Positions 26,709-34,715 of a stretch of 64,000 nt of DNA are shown here, piece after piece. The notes beneath the pieces were generated by a model. It was not told where the DNA came from and searched no databases. It worked only from the letters and a program-made list of their open reading frames with translations. Each line of letters opens with the position of its first letter. The first letter of the stretch is position 1. Source of the DNA: Zoogloea sp041904905 (GTDB lineage: Bacteria; Pseudomonadota; Gammaproteobacteria; Burkholderiales; Rhodocyclaceae); NCBI RefSeq assembly GCF_041904905.1, contig NZ_JAYRMI010000001.1:62001-126000 (forward strand), read 5' to 3'. The position numbers were made by a program, and so were the translations under genes.

Positions 26709-27527
26709 TCAGTAGCTGTGTTCGGGGCCGGGGAAGCGGGACTCGCGCACGTCGGTCACGTAGCGGGTGACGGCGTCGTCGATGCTCGACGCGCCTTCCA
26801 TGAAGTTCTTGGCGAAGCGCGGGCGCTTGCCGGGGAAGACCCCGATCAGATCATGCAGCACCAGCACCTGGCCGTGGCAATCCACGCCGGCACCGATGCC
26901 GATGGTAGCCATGGTGCTGAGGCTCGCGGTGATGTCGGCGGCGAGCTGGGAGGGGACCATCTCCATCACGACGAGGGCCGCGCCGGCCTGTTCGAGCGCC
27001 AGGGCGTCGGCCTTGAGCACGGCGGCGCCGGCGTCGCTCTTCCCCTGCACCCGGTAGCCGCCCAGCTGATGCACCGACTGGGGGGTGAGGCCGATGTGGG
27101 CGCACACCGGCACGCCGCGCTCGACCAGGAAACGCACGGTGTCGGCCATGAAGGCGCCGCCTTCGAGCTTGACCATCTGGGCGCCGGCGGCCATCAGGCG
27201 GGCGGCGTTGCGCATGGCCTGTTCGGGGCTTTCGGCGTAGCTGCCGAAGGGCATGTCGGTGACGACGAAGGCGCGGTTGGCGCCACGGGCCACGCATTCG
27301 GTGTGGTAGGCCATCTGCTCTACGGTGACCGGCAGGGTGGTCTTCTGGCCCTGGAGCACGTTGCCCAGAGAGTCGCCCACCAGGATCACGTCGACGCTGC
27401 AGCGTTCGAGCAGGGCGGCGAAGCTCGCGTCGTAGCCGGTGAGCATGACGATCTTGCGGCCTTCGGCACGCATCTTGCCGAGCTCGAAAAGGGTGACGGG
27501 TTTGGTGTTGTCCTGCAGGTAGCTCAT
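26709..27527 (-). CDS. panB: 3-methyl-2-oxobutanoate hydroxymethyltransferase
   Basis: Transfers a hydroxymethyl group from methylene-tetrahydrofolate to ketoisovalerate, giving ketopantoate. The 272-aa product has KIVMLTGYDASFAALL, VILVGDSLGNVLQG and PVCAHIGLTPQSVHQLGGY, all conserved in PanB. GAGGAGGAAA precedes the ATG. It is directly followed by panC, the usual order. Confidence 0.97.
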   Translation of the reverse strand: MSYLQDNTKPVTLFELGKMRAEGRKIVMLTGYDASFAALLERCSVDVILVGDSLGNVLQGQKTTLPVTVEQMAYHTECVARGANRAFVVTDMPFGSYAESPEQAMRNAARLMAAGAQMVKLEGGAFMADTVRFLVERGVPVCAHIGLTPQSVHQLGGYRVQGKSDAGAAVLKADALALEQAGAALVVMEMVPSQLAADITASLSTMATIGIGAGVDCHGQVLVLHDLIGVFPGKRPRFAKNFMEGASSIDDAVTRYVTDVRESRFPGPEHSY

Positions 27528-27632
27528 GGCGTTTCCTCCTCGCGGCGGCAGTTAACCCCAAACTTGTGCAGGGCACAAGCGGGTGTCGGGTGCGAAAGGT
27601 CGGGGGATGGCGGGCGGTGGGGGGCGGCGGCG

Positions 27633-28271
27633 TCAGCCGGCGTAGCCGAAGAATTCCCGGTAGCTGCGCATGGCCAGCAGGCGGGAATACAGCAGCTCGA
27701 AATCCTCGTCCTTGTCGACGGGGTTGAGCGATTCGGCGTTGACGATGAACAGCGGCGCGGCGTCGTAGTGATGGAAGAAGGTGGCGTAGCGTTCGGCCAC
27801 CCGCTGCAGGTAGGTTTCGCTGATCTTGCGCTCGGATTCGACGCCGCGGCGACGCACCCGGTCGATCAGAATGTCGGGCTGGGCCTGCAGGTAGATCACC
27901 AGGTCGGGCTTGCGTACGCTGGGCTTGAGGCGGGCGTAGAGCTGGCGGTAGAGCTGGAGTTCGTCTTCGGCGAGGTTAAGCTCGGCGAAGAGCGGATCCT
28001 TGTCGATCAGGAAGTCGGAGACGATGCGCCGGAAAGGGTCGTGGGCGTGATCGAAGGCGACGAGCTGTTCGGCGCGCTGGAACAGGAAGGCGATCTGGGT
28101 GGGCAGGCCCCAGCGTTCCATGTTCTGGTAGAAGCGGCCGAGGAAGGGGTTGGCGGCGGGGTCTTCAAGCAGCACGTCGGCGTTGATGCGCGCGGCGAGG
28201 CGCTTCGCGAGGGTCGTCTTGCCGGCGCCGATGGGGCCTTCGACGACGATGTAGCGCGCTTTTTCGAGCAT
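27633..28271 (-). CDS. Deoxynucleoside kinase
   Basis: A 212-aa P-loop kinase of the deoxyadenosine/deoxyguanosine kinase family, phosphorylating deoxynucleosides for salvage. The P-loop is EGPIGAGKTTLAKRLA near residue 10, with the conserved WGLPTQIAFLFQRAEQL segment, the DPLFAELNLAEDE region and the RRGVESERKISETYL lid. Its place between folK and panB is a common betaproteobacterial arrangement. The preferred deoxynucleoside cannot be told from sequence. Confidence 0.88.
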   Translation of the reverse strand: MLEKARYIVVEGPIGAGKTTLAKRLAARINADVLLEDPAANPFLGRFYQNMERWGLPTQIAFLFQRAEQLVAFDHAHDPFRRIVSDFLIDKDPLFAELNLAEDELQLYRQLYARLKPSVRKPDLVIYLQAQPDILIDRVRRRGVESERKISETYLQRVAERYATFFHHYDAAPLFIVNAESLNPVDKDEDFELLYSRLLAMRSYREFFGYAG

Positions 28272-28287
28272 GGGGTGTCTCCGCCTC

Positions 28288-28629
28288 TCAGGCGCGGAAG
28301 ATGAAGTACACGGCGCCTAGGATACACAGGGCCGCCCACAGATAGTCAAGCTTGAGGGGTTGCTGCATGTAGAAAACGGCGAAGGGGACGAACACCGTGA
28401 GGGTGATCGCCTCCTGCATGATCTTGAGCTGGGCGAGGTTGAGTTCCTGGGCGCCGATGCGGTTTGCCGGCACCTGCAGGAGGTATTCGAACAGGGCGAT
28501 GCCCCAGCTGACAAACGCCGCGATGTACCACGGCGAGGTGGCGAGGTTCTTGAGGTGGCCATACCAGGCGAAGGTCATGAAGACGTTCGAGGCGGCCAGG
28601 AGCAGGCTGGTCTGGGCCCAGATCGGCAT
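28288..28629 (-). CDS. DMT-superfamily membrane protein (DUF486)
   Basis: A 113-aa protein with four hydrophobic helices, matching the DUF486 family: ASNVFMTFAWYGHLKN, YLLQVPANRIG and the tail LDYLWAALCILGAVYFIF. It resembles a small half-size drug/metabolite transporter, but its function is unknown. The ATG overlaps the folK stop by one base (TAATG), so translation is coupled. Confidence 0.88.
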   Translation of the reverse strand: MPIWAQTSLLLAASNVFMTFAWYGHLKNLATSPWYIAAFVSWGIALFEYLLQVPANRIGAQELNLAQLKIMQEAITLTVFVPFAVFYMQQPLKLDYLWAALCILGAVYFIFRA

Positions 28630-29135
28630 TACATGGGCTCGCTGCGGGCGATTTCCTGGTTGGCCACGGCGGGGAGGAAATCCTGCGCCGGGCCGAGCCC
28701 GGGGAGGACGACCTCCGGGGCGATCTCGACGAGGGGCAGCAGCACGAAGGCGCGTTCGTGCATGCGTGGGTGGGGCAGGGTGAGCGCCGGGCTCGTCATG
28801 GTTGCGGTGCCGTGGAGCAGCAGGTCGAGATCGAGGGTGCGCGGGGCGTTGGGCACGCTGCGCACGCGGCCGTGACGGGCCTCGATGGCGAGGAGGGCAT
28901 GCAGCAGGTCGAGCGGTTCAAGGGCGGTGTCGACGGCGACCACCGCGTTGATGAAGTCGGGTTGATCCACCAGCCCGACCGGCGCGCTGCGGTACAGGGA
29001 GGAGCGCGCCACCACGGTGGTGCCCGGCAGGGCGTCGAGATCGAGGACGGCGGCCCGCAGGTGCTGGACGGGCTCGCCGATGTTGGCGCCCAGCGCCACG
29101 TAGGCGCGGGTGCGCGTCGGCGCGGAGAGGCTCAT
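28629..29135 (-). CDS. folK: 6-hydroxymethyl-7,8-dihydropterin pyrophosphokinase
   Basis: Transfers pyrophosphate from ATP to the pterin alcohol in folate synthesis. The 168-aa product starts YVALGANIGEPVQHLRAAV, has SSLYRSAPVGLVDQPDFINA and the HPPK signature RTLDLDLLLHG and PHPRMHERAFVL. The start overlaps the pcnB stop by four bases (ATGA), showing coupling with pcnB. Confidence 0.96.
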   Translation of the reverse strand: MSLSAPTRTRAYVALGANIGEPVQHLRAAVLDLDALPGTTVVARSSLYRSAPVGLVDQPDFINAVVAVDTALEPLDLLHALLAIEARHGRVRSVPNAPRTLDLDLLLHGTATMTSPALTLPHPRMHERAFVLLPLVEIAPEVVLPGLGPAQDFLPAVANQEIARSEPM

Positions 29136-30478
29136 GCGTCGCCCGGCGGATTGCTGGCTGCGCCCGAGGGCTTGCGACGGCGGCGGCGTTTCTTGGCGGT
29201 GCCGGCCTTGTCGGGGACCAGCATGGCTTCGCGGGAATCCGGGTTGGCGTCGGCGAAGGCGTCCCACCAGTCGGGCAGCTCCATCGGGATCTCGCCGGAC
29301 TGGGCGCGCAGGCGCAGGAAATCCCAGCCGGCGCGATAACGGGGTTGTTCCAGCAGGCGGTAGGGCGTCTTGCCGGCGCGTTTTTCGAAGCGGGGCTGGA
29401 GGGCCCAGATCTCCTTGATGTCGCCCGCGATGCGGCGGGTGATGGCGAGCTTGCCGGATTGCCTGTCGAGCACCGAATCCATCGCGTCGAAGAGCGCAGG
29501 CTGGGAATGGGCGCCGTCGGCCTTGCGGGCTTCCCAGTCGGCCAGCACCTCGTGCCACAGCAGGGTGGCGAACAGGAAGCCGGGCGAAACGGGTTTGCCC
29601 TGGCGGACGCGATCGTCGGTGTTTTCGAGGGACAGCCACACGAAGCGTTCGCCCAGCGGCTGTTCGAGGATCACGTCGAGCAGCGGCAAGAGGCCGTGGT
29701 GCAGGCCCTCTTCGCGCAGCTGGCGCAGGCACTTGACCGCGTGGCCGGACATCAGCAGCTTGAGCATCTCGTCGAAGAGCCGCGCCGGGGGCACGTTCTC
29801 GAGGAGGTCGGCCATCTCGCGGATCGGGGCGCGGGCGGCCGGGTCGATGGAGAGGCCGAGCTTGGCGCCCAGGCGCGCTGCGCGGAGCATGCGCACCGGG
29901 TCTTCACGGTAGCGCACGCGCGGGTCGCCGATCATGCGCAGTGTCTTTTGCTGCAGGTCGGCCACGCCGTGGTGGTAGTCGATGACGGTTTCGTCGGTGG
30001 GGTTGTAGTACAGCGCGTTGACGGTGAAGTCGCGGCGGGTGGCGTCTTCGGCCATGCTGCCGAAGACGTTGTCGCGCAGCACCCGGCCGTGCTCGTCGGT
30101 CTCGGTGGATTCGGCGTCCTGCATGGCGCGGAAGGTGGAGACCTCGATGGTCTCCGGGCCGCTCATCACGTGGACGATCTTGAAGCGGCGGCCGATGATG
30201 CGCGAGCGGCGGAACAGGGCGCGGACTTCCTCGGGCGTGGCGCTGGTGGCCACGTCGAAATCCTTCGGGGTCTGGCCGACGATGATGTCGCGCACCGCGC
30301 CGCCGACGACGTAGGCCTTGTGGCCGGCTTCCTGCAGCACCGAGCACACCTTGTTGGCGGCGGGGGAGATCTGTTCCCGGCGCACGCCGTGGCGGCTGAC
30401 GGGAATCACGGCGGGATCGGGGAGGGTGTTGGCGGGTGCGGCGCGACGGAAGACCCGGCGCAGCAGTTTGCGGATCAT
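29132..30478 (-). CDS. pcnB: Poly(A) polymerase I
   Basis: Adds poly(A) to RNA 3' ends and so promotes decay. The 448-aa product has the nucleotidyltransferase motif AYVVGGAVRDIIVGQTPKDF near residue 50 with DVAT, the RDFTVNALYYN motif and the RYREDPVRMLRAAR arginine-rich segment. The C-terminus is a basic RNA-binding tail, GTAKKRRRRRKPSG. Start ATG 30478 gives the usual MIRKLLRR; an in-frame ATG at 30514 is possible. It opens the operon leading to folK and panBC. Confidence 0.93.
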   Translation of the reverse strand: MIRKLLRRVFRRAAPANTLPDPAVIPVSRHGVRREQISPAANKVCSVLQEAGHKAYVVGGAVRDIIVGQTPKDFDVATSATPEEVRALFRRSRIIGRRFKIVHVMSGPETIEVSTFRAMQDAESTETDEHGRVLRDNVFGSMAEDATRRDFTVNALYYNPTDETVIDYHHGVADLQQKTLRMIGDPRVRYREDPVRMLRAARLGAKLGLSIDPAARAPIREMADLLENVPPARLFDEMLKLLMSGHAVKCLRQLREEGLHHGLLPLLDVILEQPLGERFVWLSLENTDDRVRQGKPVSPGFLFATLLWHEVLADWEARKADGAHSQPALFDAMDSVLDRQSGKLAITRRIAGDIKEIWALQPRFEKRAGKTPYRLLEQPRYRAGWDFLRLRAQSGEIPMELPDWWDAFADANPDSREAMLVPDKAGTAKKRRRRRKPSGAASNPPGDA

Positions 30479-30613
30479 TGGTGGGGCTTGGATTATCGGG
30501 TTCAAGTCGCGCATGATAACCCAACGAATGGCCGGCTTTCCGTGATGTGGTCGTTTTGGGCTGCCCTGGCTGGTGTTTCCCCTGTTCCGAATGTCGATCC
30601 GGGAGGTTTTCCG

Positions 30614-31381
30614 ATGCTGCGTTTTTCCGCCAACCTGTCTTTCCTGTTCCTCGACCGGCCCTTCCTCGAGCGCTTTGCGGCGGCGGCGGCCCATGGTTTC
30701 AAGGCGGTCGAGTTTCATTTTCCGTATGCCTTTCCTCTCGACGAGGTGGCCGATGCGGCCCGTCGGGCGGCGGTGGAGGTGGTGCTGTTCAACCTGCCGG
30801 CGGGCGACTGGGCGGCGGGTGAGCGGGGCATCGCCTGCCTGCCGGATCGGGTGGGCGAGTTCCGCGACGGCGTGGGGCTGGCTGCGCGCTACGCCGAGGG
30901 GCTGGGCTGCCCGCGGGTGAATTGCCTCGCCGGGCTGCGGCCGGAGGGCGTGGATGAGGCGGTGCTCACCGCCACCCTGGCAGACAACCTGCGCCACGCC
31001 GCCGATGCCTTGGCCGAGGCCGGCCGGCAGGTGTTGCTGGAGCCGCTCAACAGCCGGGACACGCCGCGTTTCCTGATCGACCGCACGGCGCCTGCGCTGG
31101 CGGTGCTCGACGCAGCAGGTCGGCCCAATCTGGGTTTGCAGTACGACATCTACCACGCCCAGGTGATGGAGGGCGACCTGGCGCGTACGCTCGAATCGGC
31201 CCTGCCGCACATCGGCCACATCCAGCTGGCGGATAACCCTGGTCGGCACCAGCCGGGCACCGGAGAGATCAATTTCCCCTTCCTGTTCCGGCATCTCAAG
31301 GCCATCGGGTACGGGGGCTGGATCGGCTGCGAATACGTGCCCACCGGGCCCACCGAGGATTCCTTCGAGTGGATGGTCTGA
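30614..31381 (+). CDS. hyi: Hydroxypyruvate isomerase
   Basis: Interconverts hydroxypyruvate and tartronate semialdehyde in glyoxylate metabolism. The 255-aa TIM-barrel protein (xylose isomerase-like superfamily) shows MLRFSANLSFLFLDRPFLER, VNCLAGLRPEG, LLEPLNSRDTPRFLI, YDIYHAQVMEGDL and GHIQLADNPGRHQPGTGEIN, all typical of Hyi. GGGAGG precedes ATG 30614. The neighbouring glcDEF genes make glyoxylate, which fits, although no gcl or glxR is in the window. Confidence 0.93.
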   Translation: MLRFSANLSFLFLDRPFLERFAAAAAHGFKAVEFHFPYAFPLDEVADAARRAAVEVVLFNLPAGDWAAGERGIACLPDRVGEFRDGVGLAARYAEGLGCPRVNCLAGLRPEGVDEAVLTATLADNLRHAADALAEAGRQVLLEPLNSRDTPRFLIDRTAPALAVLDAAGRPNLGLQYDIYHAQVMEGDLARTLESALPHIGHIQLADNPGRHQPGTGEINFPFLFRHLKAIGYGGWIGCEYVPTGPTEDSFEWMV

Positions 31382-32241
31382 GCAAGCGCCGGATGCTGGC
31401 TGACGGGATTCATTGGCCGTCGCCGGGGCTTGCCGACTGCGTGCGCAGCGCGTTGGTGACCCGTCTGCCCGGCGGCCGTTACATCCTGCCGGCGGCGCTC
31501 CATCCGGTGCTGCTGGTGATCGTGCAGGGGGGCATCGGGGTGCTGCGCGATGGCGTGGAGGTGCAGCTTCCCCGGCTGGCCTTGTGTGGCGGGACGCGCG
31601 GACCCCGCGACGCCCGGGCTGAGGCGGGCACCCGGATCGTCACCCTGTCGCTCCTGCCCGGCGGGTTGGGGGCGCTGTTCGGCGTGCCGGCGGGGGCGCT
31701 GATGGAGGAGGCGGTCGACCTGGCGGAGGTGGCGGATGACGCCGGCCGGGGGCTGCTGGCGGGTTTCGTCGATGGCTTGCCGCCAGCGGCCGCGACGCAG
31801 GATCTGCTCTCCCGGCTGTGGGGCCTGCTGGAGGCGCTGCGACGCGACGCTGCCGGGCAGGCCGGCCTGTGGGTGCCGCCGACGCTGCTGTCTCTTCCGG
31901 TTGCGCAGCTGGCGGAGAAGTTTGGCCTTGGTCAGCGGCAGTTTGAACGGCGTTTCCAGGAAGCTTATGGGCAGTCGCTGCGGAGCTATCGCCAGCAACT
32001 GCGCTGCAGCCGCCTGCTGCAGGCCCTGGGTGCAGCGATGAGTCCGGTCGACGGTTGGGCGGAAATGGCGGTGGCCGCGGGCTACGCGGATCAGGCCCAT
32101 CTGTGCCGGGATGTGCGGCGTTTCACCGGGCATTCACCCGCCGGCCTGGTGGCGGGCGTTGCGGGCGACGATCCGGCGTTCTGGCCTTATCGCATCGACC
32201 CGCTGATGCGGGCGCGGCATTTCGGGCCTTCAGGTTTCTGA
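31369..32241 (+). CDS. AraC-family transcriptional regulator
   Basis: A 290-aa regulator with a C-terminal pair of helix-turn-helix motifs (about 180-265): LPVAQLAEKFGLGQRQFERRFQEA and AAGYADQAHLCRDVRRFTGHSP. The N-terminal part is a putative ligand or DUF6597-like domain with no recognisable motif. The GTG start at 31369 overlaps the hyi stop; ATG 31393 is an alternative. It may control hyi, the following amidase, or both. Confidence 0.85.
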   Translation: MDGLSKRRMLADGIHWPSPGLADCVRSALVTRLPGGRYILPAALHPVLLVIVQGGIGVLRDGVEVQLPRLALCGGTRGPRDARAEAGTRIVTLSLLPGGLGALFGVPAGALMEEAVDLAEVADDAGRGLLAGFVDGLPPAAATQDLLSRLWGLLEALRRDAAGQAGLWVPPTLLSLPVAQLAEKFGLGQRQFERRFQEAYGQSLRSYRQQLRCSRLLQALGAAMSPVDGWAEMAVAAGYADQAHLCRDVRRFTGHSPAGLVAGVAGDDPAFWPYRIDPLMRARHFGPSGF

Positions 32242-32396
32242 TTCCTCCGGCCGGCATGTCGTCTGGGTTCAAGATGGGCGGGCGGGGCACGCTTAGACTG
32301 ACGTCCCTGATCCACTCGGCCTGCCCTTGCCATGATCCAGCCACGCCTGTCGTCTTTGCCCGATTTTCCTGCCGCCTCTGCCAGCGAGGGGGCGTG

Positions 32397-33875
32397 ATGA
32401 CCGAGATCCAGCTCGATACGCTCACGGCCTCAGCGGCTGCCCGTGACATCCGTGAAGGGCGCCTGTCTTCCGAAGCCCTGGTGGACGCCTGTCTGGCCCG
32501 GATCGCCCGCTTCAACCCCGGGATCAACGCGCTGGTCACCCTTGACGAGGCTGGCGCGCGGGCCGCCGCGAAGGCCGCTGACCGGATGCGCGCCCTGGGC
32601 GGGGAACTGCCGCCGCTGCTGGGGGTGCCGGTGTCGATCAAGGACGCGTTCGAGACGCGTGGCCTGCGAACGACGGCGAGCTTCAAGCCGCTGAAGGATT
32701 ACGTGCCGGACCGGGATGCGACCGTGGTGGCGCGCCTGCGCGCGGCCGGGGCGGTGATCGTCGGCAAGAGCAATCTGCCGGAGCTGGCCGGCGCGCCCCA
32801 TTGCTGGAGCCCGCTCTTCGGGCTCACGCGCAACCCCTGGAACCCTGCGCTGACGCCGGGTGGCAGTTCGGGCGGGGCCGCGGCGGCGGTGGCGTCGGGC
32901 TTCTCGCTGCTGGAGGCGGGCAGCGATCTGGCGGGGTCGATCCGCATTCCGGCGGCCTACTGCGGGGTGGCGGGCTTCAAGGCGACCGAGAACCGCATTC
33001 CCCGCACGGGCCACATCCCCCATCTGCCCGATCGGCTGGGCGGCGTGCGCAGCGTGCGCCGGATGTTGTCCTTCGGCGTGCTGGGGCGGTCGGTGGCGGA
33101 TCTGCAGCTCGGCTTTGGCACGATGGCCGGGCCGGACGGGATCGACATCGAGGTGCCGGCGCTTCCCGCGCCGGTGGCGGCCGGGGTGGGCGAGGGGCGC
33201 CCCCTGCGCCTGCTGCTGTGGGACGACCCGGGCCTGCCGCTGTGCGAGCGGACGCGGGCCGTCTTCGCGCGCCTGCCGGCGCTGCTGACGGCGGCCGGCT
33301 GCGAGCTTCGGCGCGGGTTGCCGGCGGGGGTCGAGCCGGCGGCGCTGCGCGACACCTTCGGGCACATCGCCGGTGCCGAGATCGGGCTGGGCATGCCCGG
33401 CTGGCAGCGTCACGCCTTGCTCGCCCTGCGGCACCTGCTGCCGCCGTCGGAGCGCCTGCTGCGGGCGATTGCCAGTGGCCTGCGTTTCGACATGCGGGCG
33501 TACAACCGGGCGCTCGACCGGCGCGACGCCTGGATTCGCCTGCTCGAGTCGGCGCTGGCGGACGCGGACGGGCTGATCTGCCCGGTGGCCAGCACCGTCG
33601 CCTATCCGGGGCAGGCGCTGGGAATGTTCTCGAAACCCCCGACCCTGCCGGTGGCGAGCCAGCGCCTGCGCTACCTGGAGGCCACCATCGGCCTGACCGT
33701 GCCGTTCTCTCTGAGCGGCAGCCCGGCGGTGGCCCTGCCGGCGGGGGTCGAGGACGGCCTGCCGGTGGGGATTCAGCTGGTGGGCCGGCGCTGGGACGAC
33801 GACCGCCTGCTGGGGGTGGCGGCGCGCCTCGAAGGGCTGCTGGGCGGCGTTGTGGCGCCGCCGGGGCTGGTCTGA
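32397..33875 (+). CDS. Amidase signature family enzyme
   Basis: A 492-aa amidase of the GatA-like signature family. The Ser-cisSer-Lys triad is visible: Lys in PVSIKDAF (about 82), the Gly/Ser-rich loop GGSSGGAAAAVASG and Ser in LAGSIRIPAAYCG. No GatB or GatC is nearby, so it is a catabolic amidase rather than the tRNA amidotransferase. The substrate is unknown. CGAGGGGG lies before the ATG. The gene separates the AraC regulator from the FadR-type regulator. Confidence 0.9.
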   Translation: MTEIQLDTLTASAAARDIREGRLSSEALVDACLARIARFNPGINALVTLDEAGARAAAKAADRMRALGGELPPLLGVPVSIKDAFETRGLRTTASFKPLKDYVPDRDATVVARLRAAGAVIVGKSNLPELAGAPHCWSPLFGLTRNPWNPALTPGGSSGGAAAAVASGFSLLEAGSDLAGSIRIPAAYCGVAGFKATENRIPRTGHIPHLPDRLGGVRSVRRMLSFGVLGRSVADLQLGFGTMAGPDGIDIEVPALPAPVAAGVGEGRPLRLLLWDDPGLPLCERTRAVFARLPALLTAAGCELRRGLPAGVEPAALRDTFGHIAGAEIGLGMPGWQRHALLALRHLLPPSERLLRAIASGLRFDMRAYNRALDRRDAWIRLLESALADADGLICPVASTVAYPGQALGMFSKPPTLPVASQRLRYLEATIGLTVPFSLSGSPAVALPAGVEDGLPVGIQLVGRRWDDDRLLGVAARLEGLLGGVVAPPGLV

Positions 33876-33895
33876 ACAGCTGCGCCACGACCCGC

Positions 33896-33925
33896 TTTAC
33901 AGGCGCGCGCGGCCTCTCTTAGACT
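33896..33925 (+). promoter_or_regulatory. Probable sigma-70 promoter of the glc operon
   Basis: TTTACA, an 18-bp spacer and TAGACT. The expected start of transcription (near 33932) falls right at the operator palindrome that follows. Confidence 0.5.
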
Positions 33926-33933
33926 GCGCCGAA

Positions 33934-33946
33934 CTTGTCTGACAAG
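33934..33946. promoter_or_regulatory. Probable operator for a FadR-family regulator
   Basis: CTTGTC-T-GACAAG is a perfect palindrome containing TTGTCTGACAA, which fits the TNGTNNNACNA consensus known for LldR/PdhR/GlcC-type regulators. It sits 7 bp before the regulator's own ATG and over the predicted transcription start, implying autorepression of the regulator-glcDEF unit. Confidence 0.6.
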
Positions 33947-33953
33947 CTGACCC

Positions 33954-34715
33954 ATGGCCGCGGCCCGACTTCAACCGATCAACCGTCCCCAGCGCCTGTC
34001 CGATGCCGTCGGGGCGGCGCTGGAGAAGCGCATCCGCACCGGAGGCTGGGTGCCCGGCGAGCGCCTGCCGACCGAGGCCCAGCTGGGCGCCCAGTTTGCG
34101 GTGAGCCGGGCAGTGGTGCGTGAGGCGATTGCGCGGCTCAAGGCCGACGGGTTGGTGCACAGCCGGCAGGGCGCGGGGGTGTTCGTGGCGGCACGGCCGG
34201 GGGCGGCAGCCTTCCGCATGAGCGCCGGCACGCCGGCCGCCGGCCACGACGCCCGGGATGTGTTCGAGCTGCGCCTGATCGTCGAGGCGGCCGCCGCCGA
34301 ACGGGCTGCGGCGCAGCGCACGCCCGAGGCCCTCGCCCGCATCGCCGACGCGCTGGCCGCCATGGACGCGGTGCTCGACGGCGTGGCAGGTTCGGGCGAC
34401 GGGGCCGGCGCCGACGACGCCTTCCACTGCGCGGTGGCAGCGGCGAGCGGCAACCCCCTGATCCACCGCTTCATCGAGTTCGTGAGTCAGGAGTTTTCCG
34501 CCTCCCGTCAGCCCACCTGGAGCCGCGACGGGGTGGATTGCGGGTTGGCGCGGGCATCTCAGGGCGAGCATCGGGCCGTGTTCGAGGCCATCGTGGCGGG
34601 TGATCCGGCGGCGGCCCGGGCAGCGGCCGAGCAGCACATCGTGAGCGCCGCGGCGCGCCTGGGGGTGGCGCTGTCGCCGCAGGTGGCGGCGCCAATCGAC
34701 GGAGAGGAGAGGTGA
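33954..34715 (+). CDS. FadR/GntR-family regulator, probable glycolate-operon regulator
   Basis: A 253-aa regulator. The N-terminal winged helix (about 10-75) reads RIRTGGWVPGERLPTEAQLG and AVSRAVVREAIARLKADGLV, typical of the FadR subfamily, and the C-terminal all-helical FCD domain has the metal-site-like residues of FELRLIVEAAAAERAA and HCAVAAASGNPLIHRFIEF. Its stop overlaps the glcD start region, and an FadR-type operator lies just upstream, so it most likely controls glcDEF in response to a hydroxy-acid, as GlcC or LldR do. Confidence 0.9.
   Translation: MAAARLQPINRPQRLSDAVGAALEKRIRTGGWVPGERLPTEAQLGAQFAVSRAVVREAIARLKADGLVHSRQGAGVFVAARPGAAAFRMSAGTPAAGHDARDVFELRLIVEAAAAERAAAQRTPEALARIADALAAMDAVLDGVAGSGDGAGADDAFHCAVAAASGNPLIHRFIEFVSQEFSASRQPTWSRDGVDCGLARASQGEHRAVFEAIVAGDPAAARAAAEQHIVSAAARLGVALSPQVAAPIDGEER

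Noticed and set aside
29345..31381. Long plus-strand frame running through pcnB into hyi
   Set aside because: Only its last 255 codons (from ATG 30614, with GGGAGG) match a protein family; the rest is antisense to pcnB.
32268..32299. Possible promoter TTCAAG ... TAGACT before the amidase gene
   Set aside because: The spacer would be 20 bp and the -35 is poor; the resemblance to the glc promoter's TAGACT is only in the -10 box.
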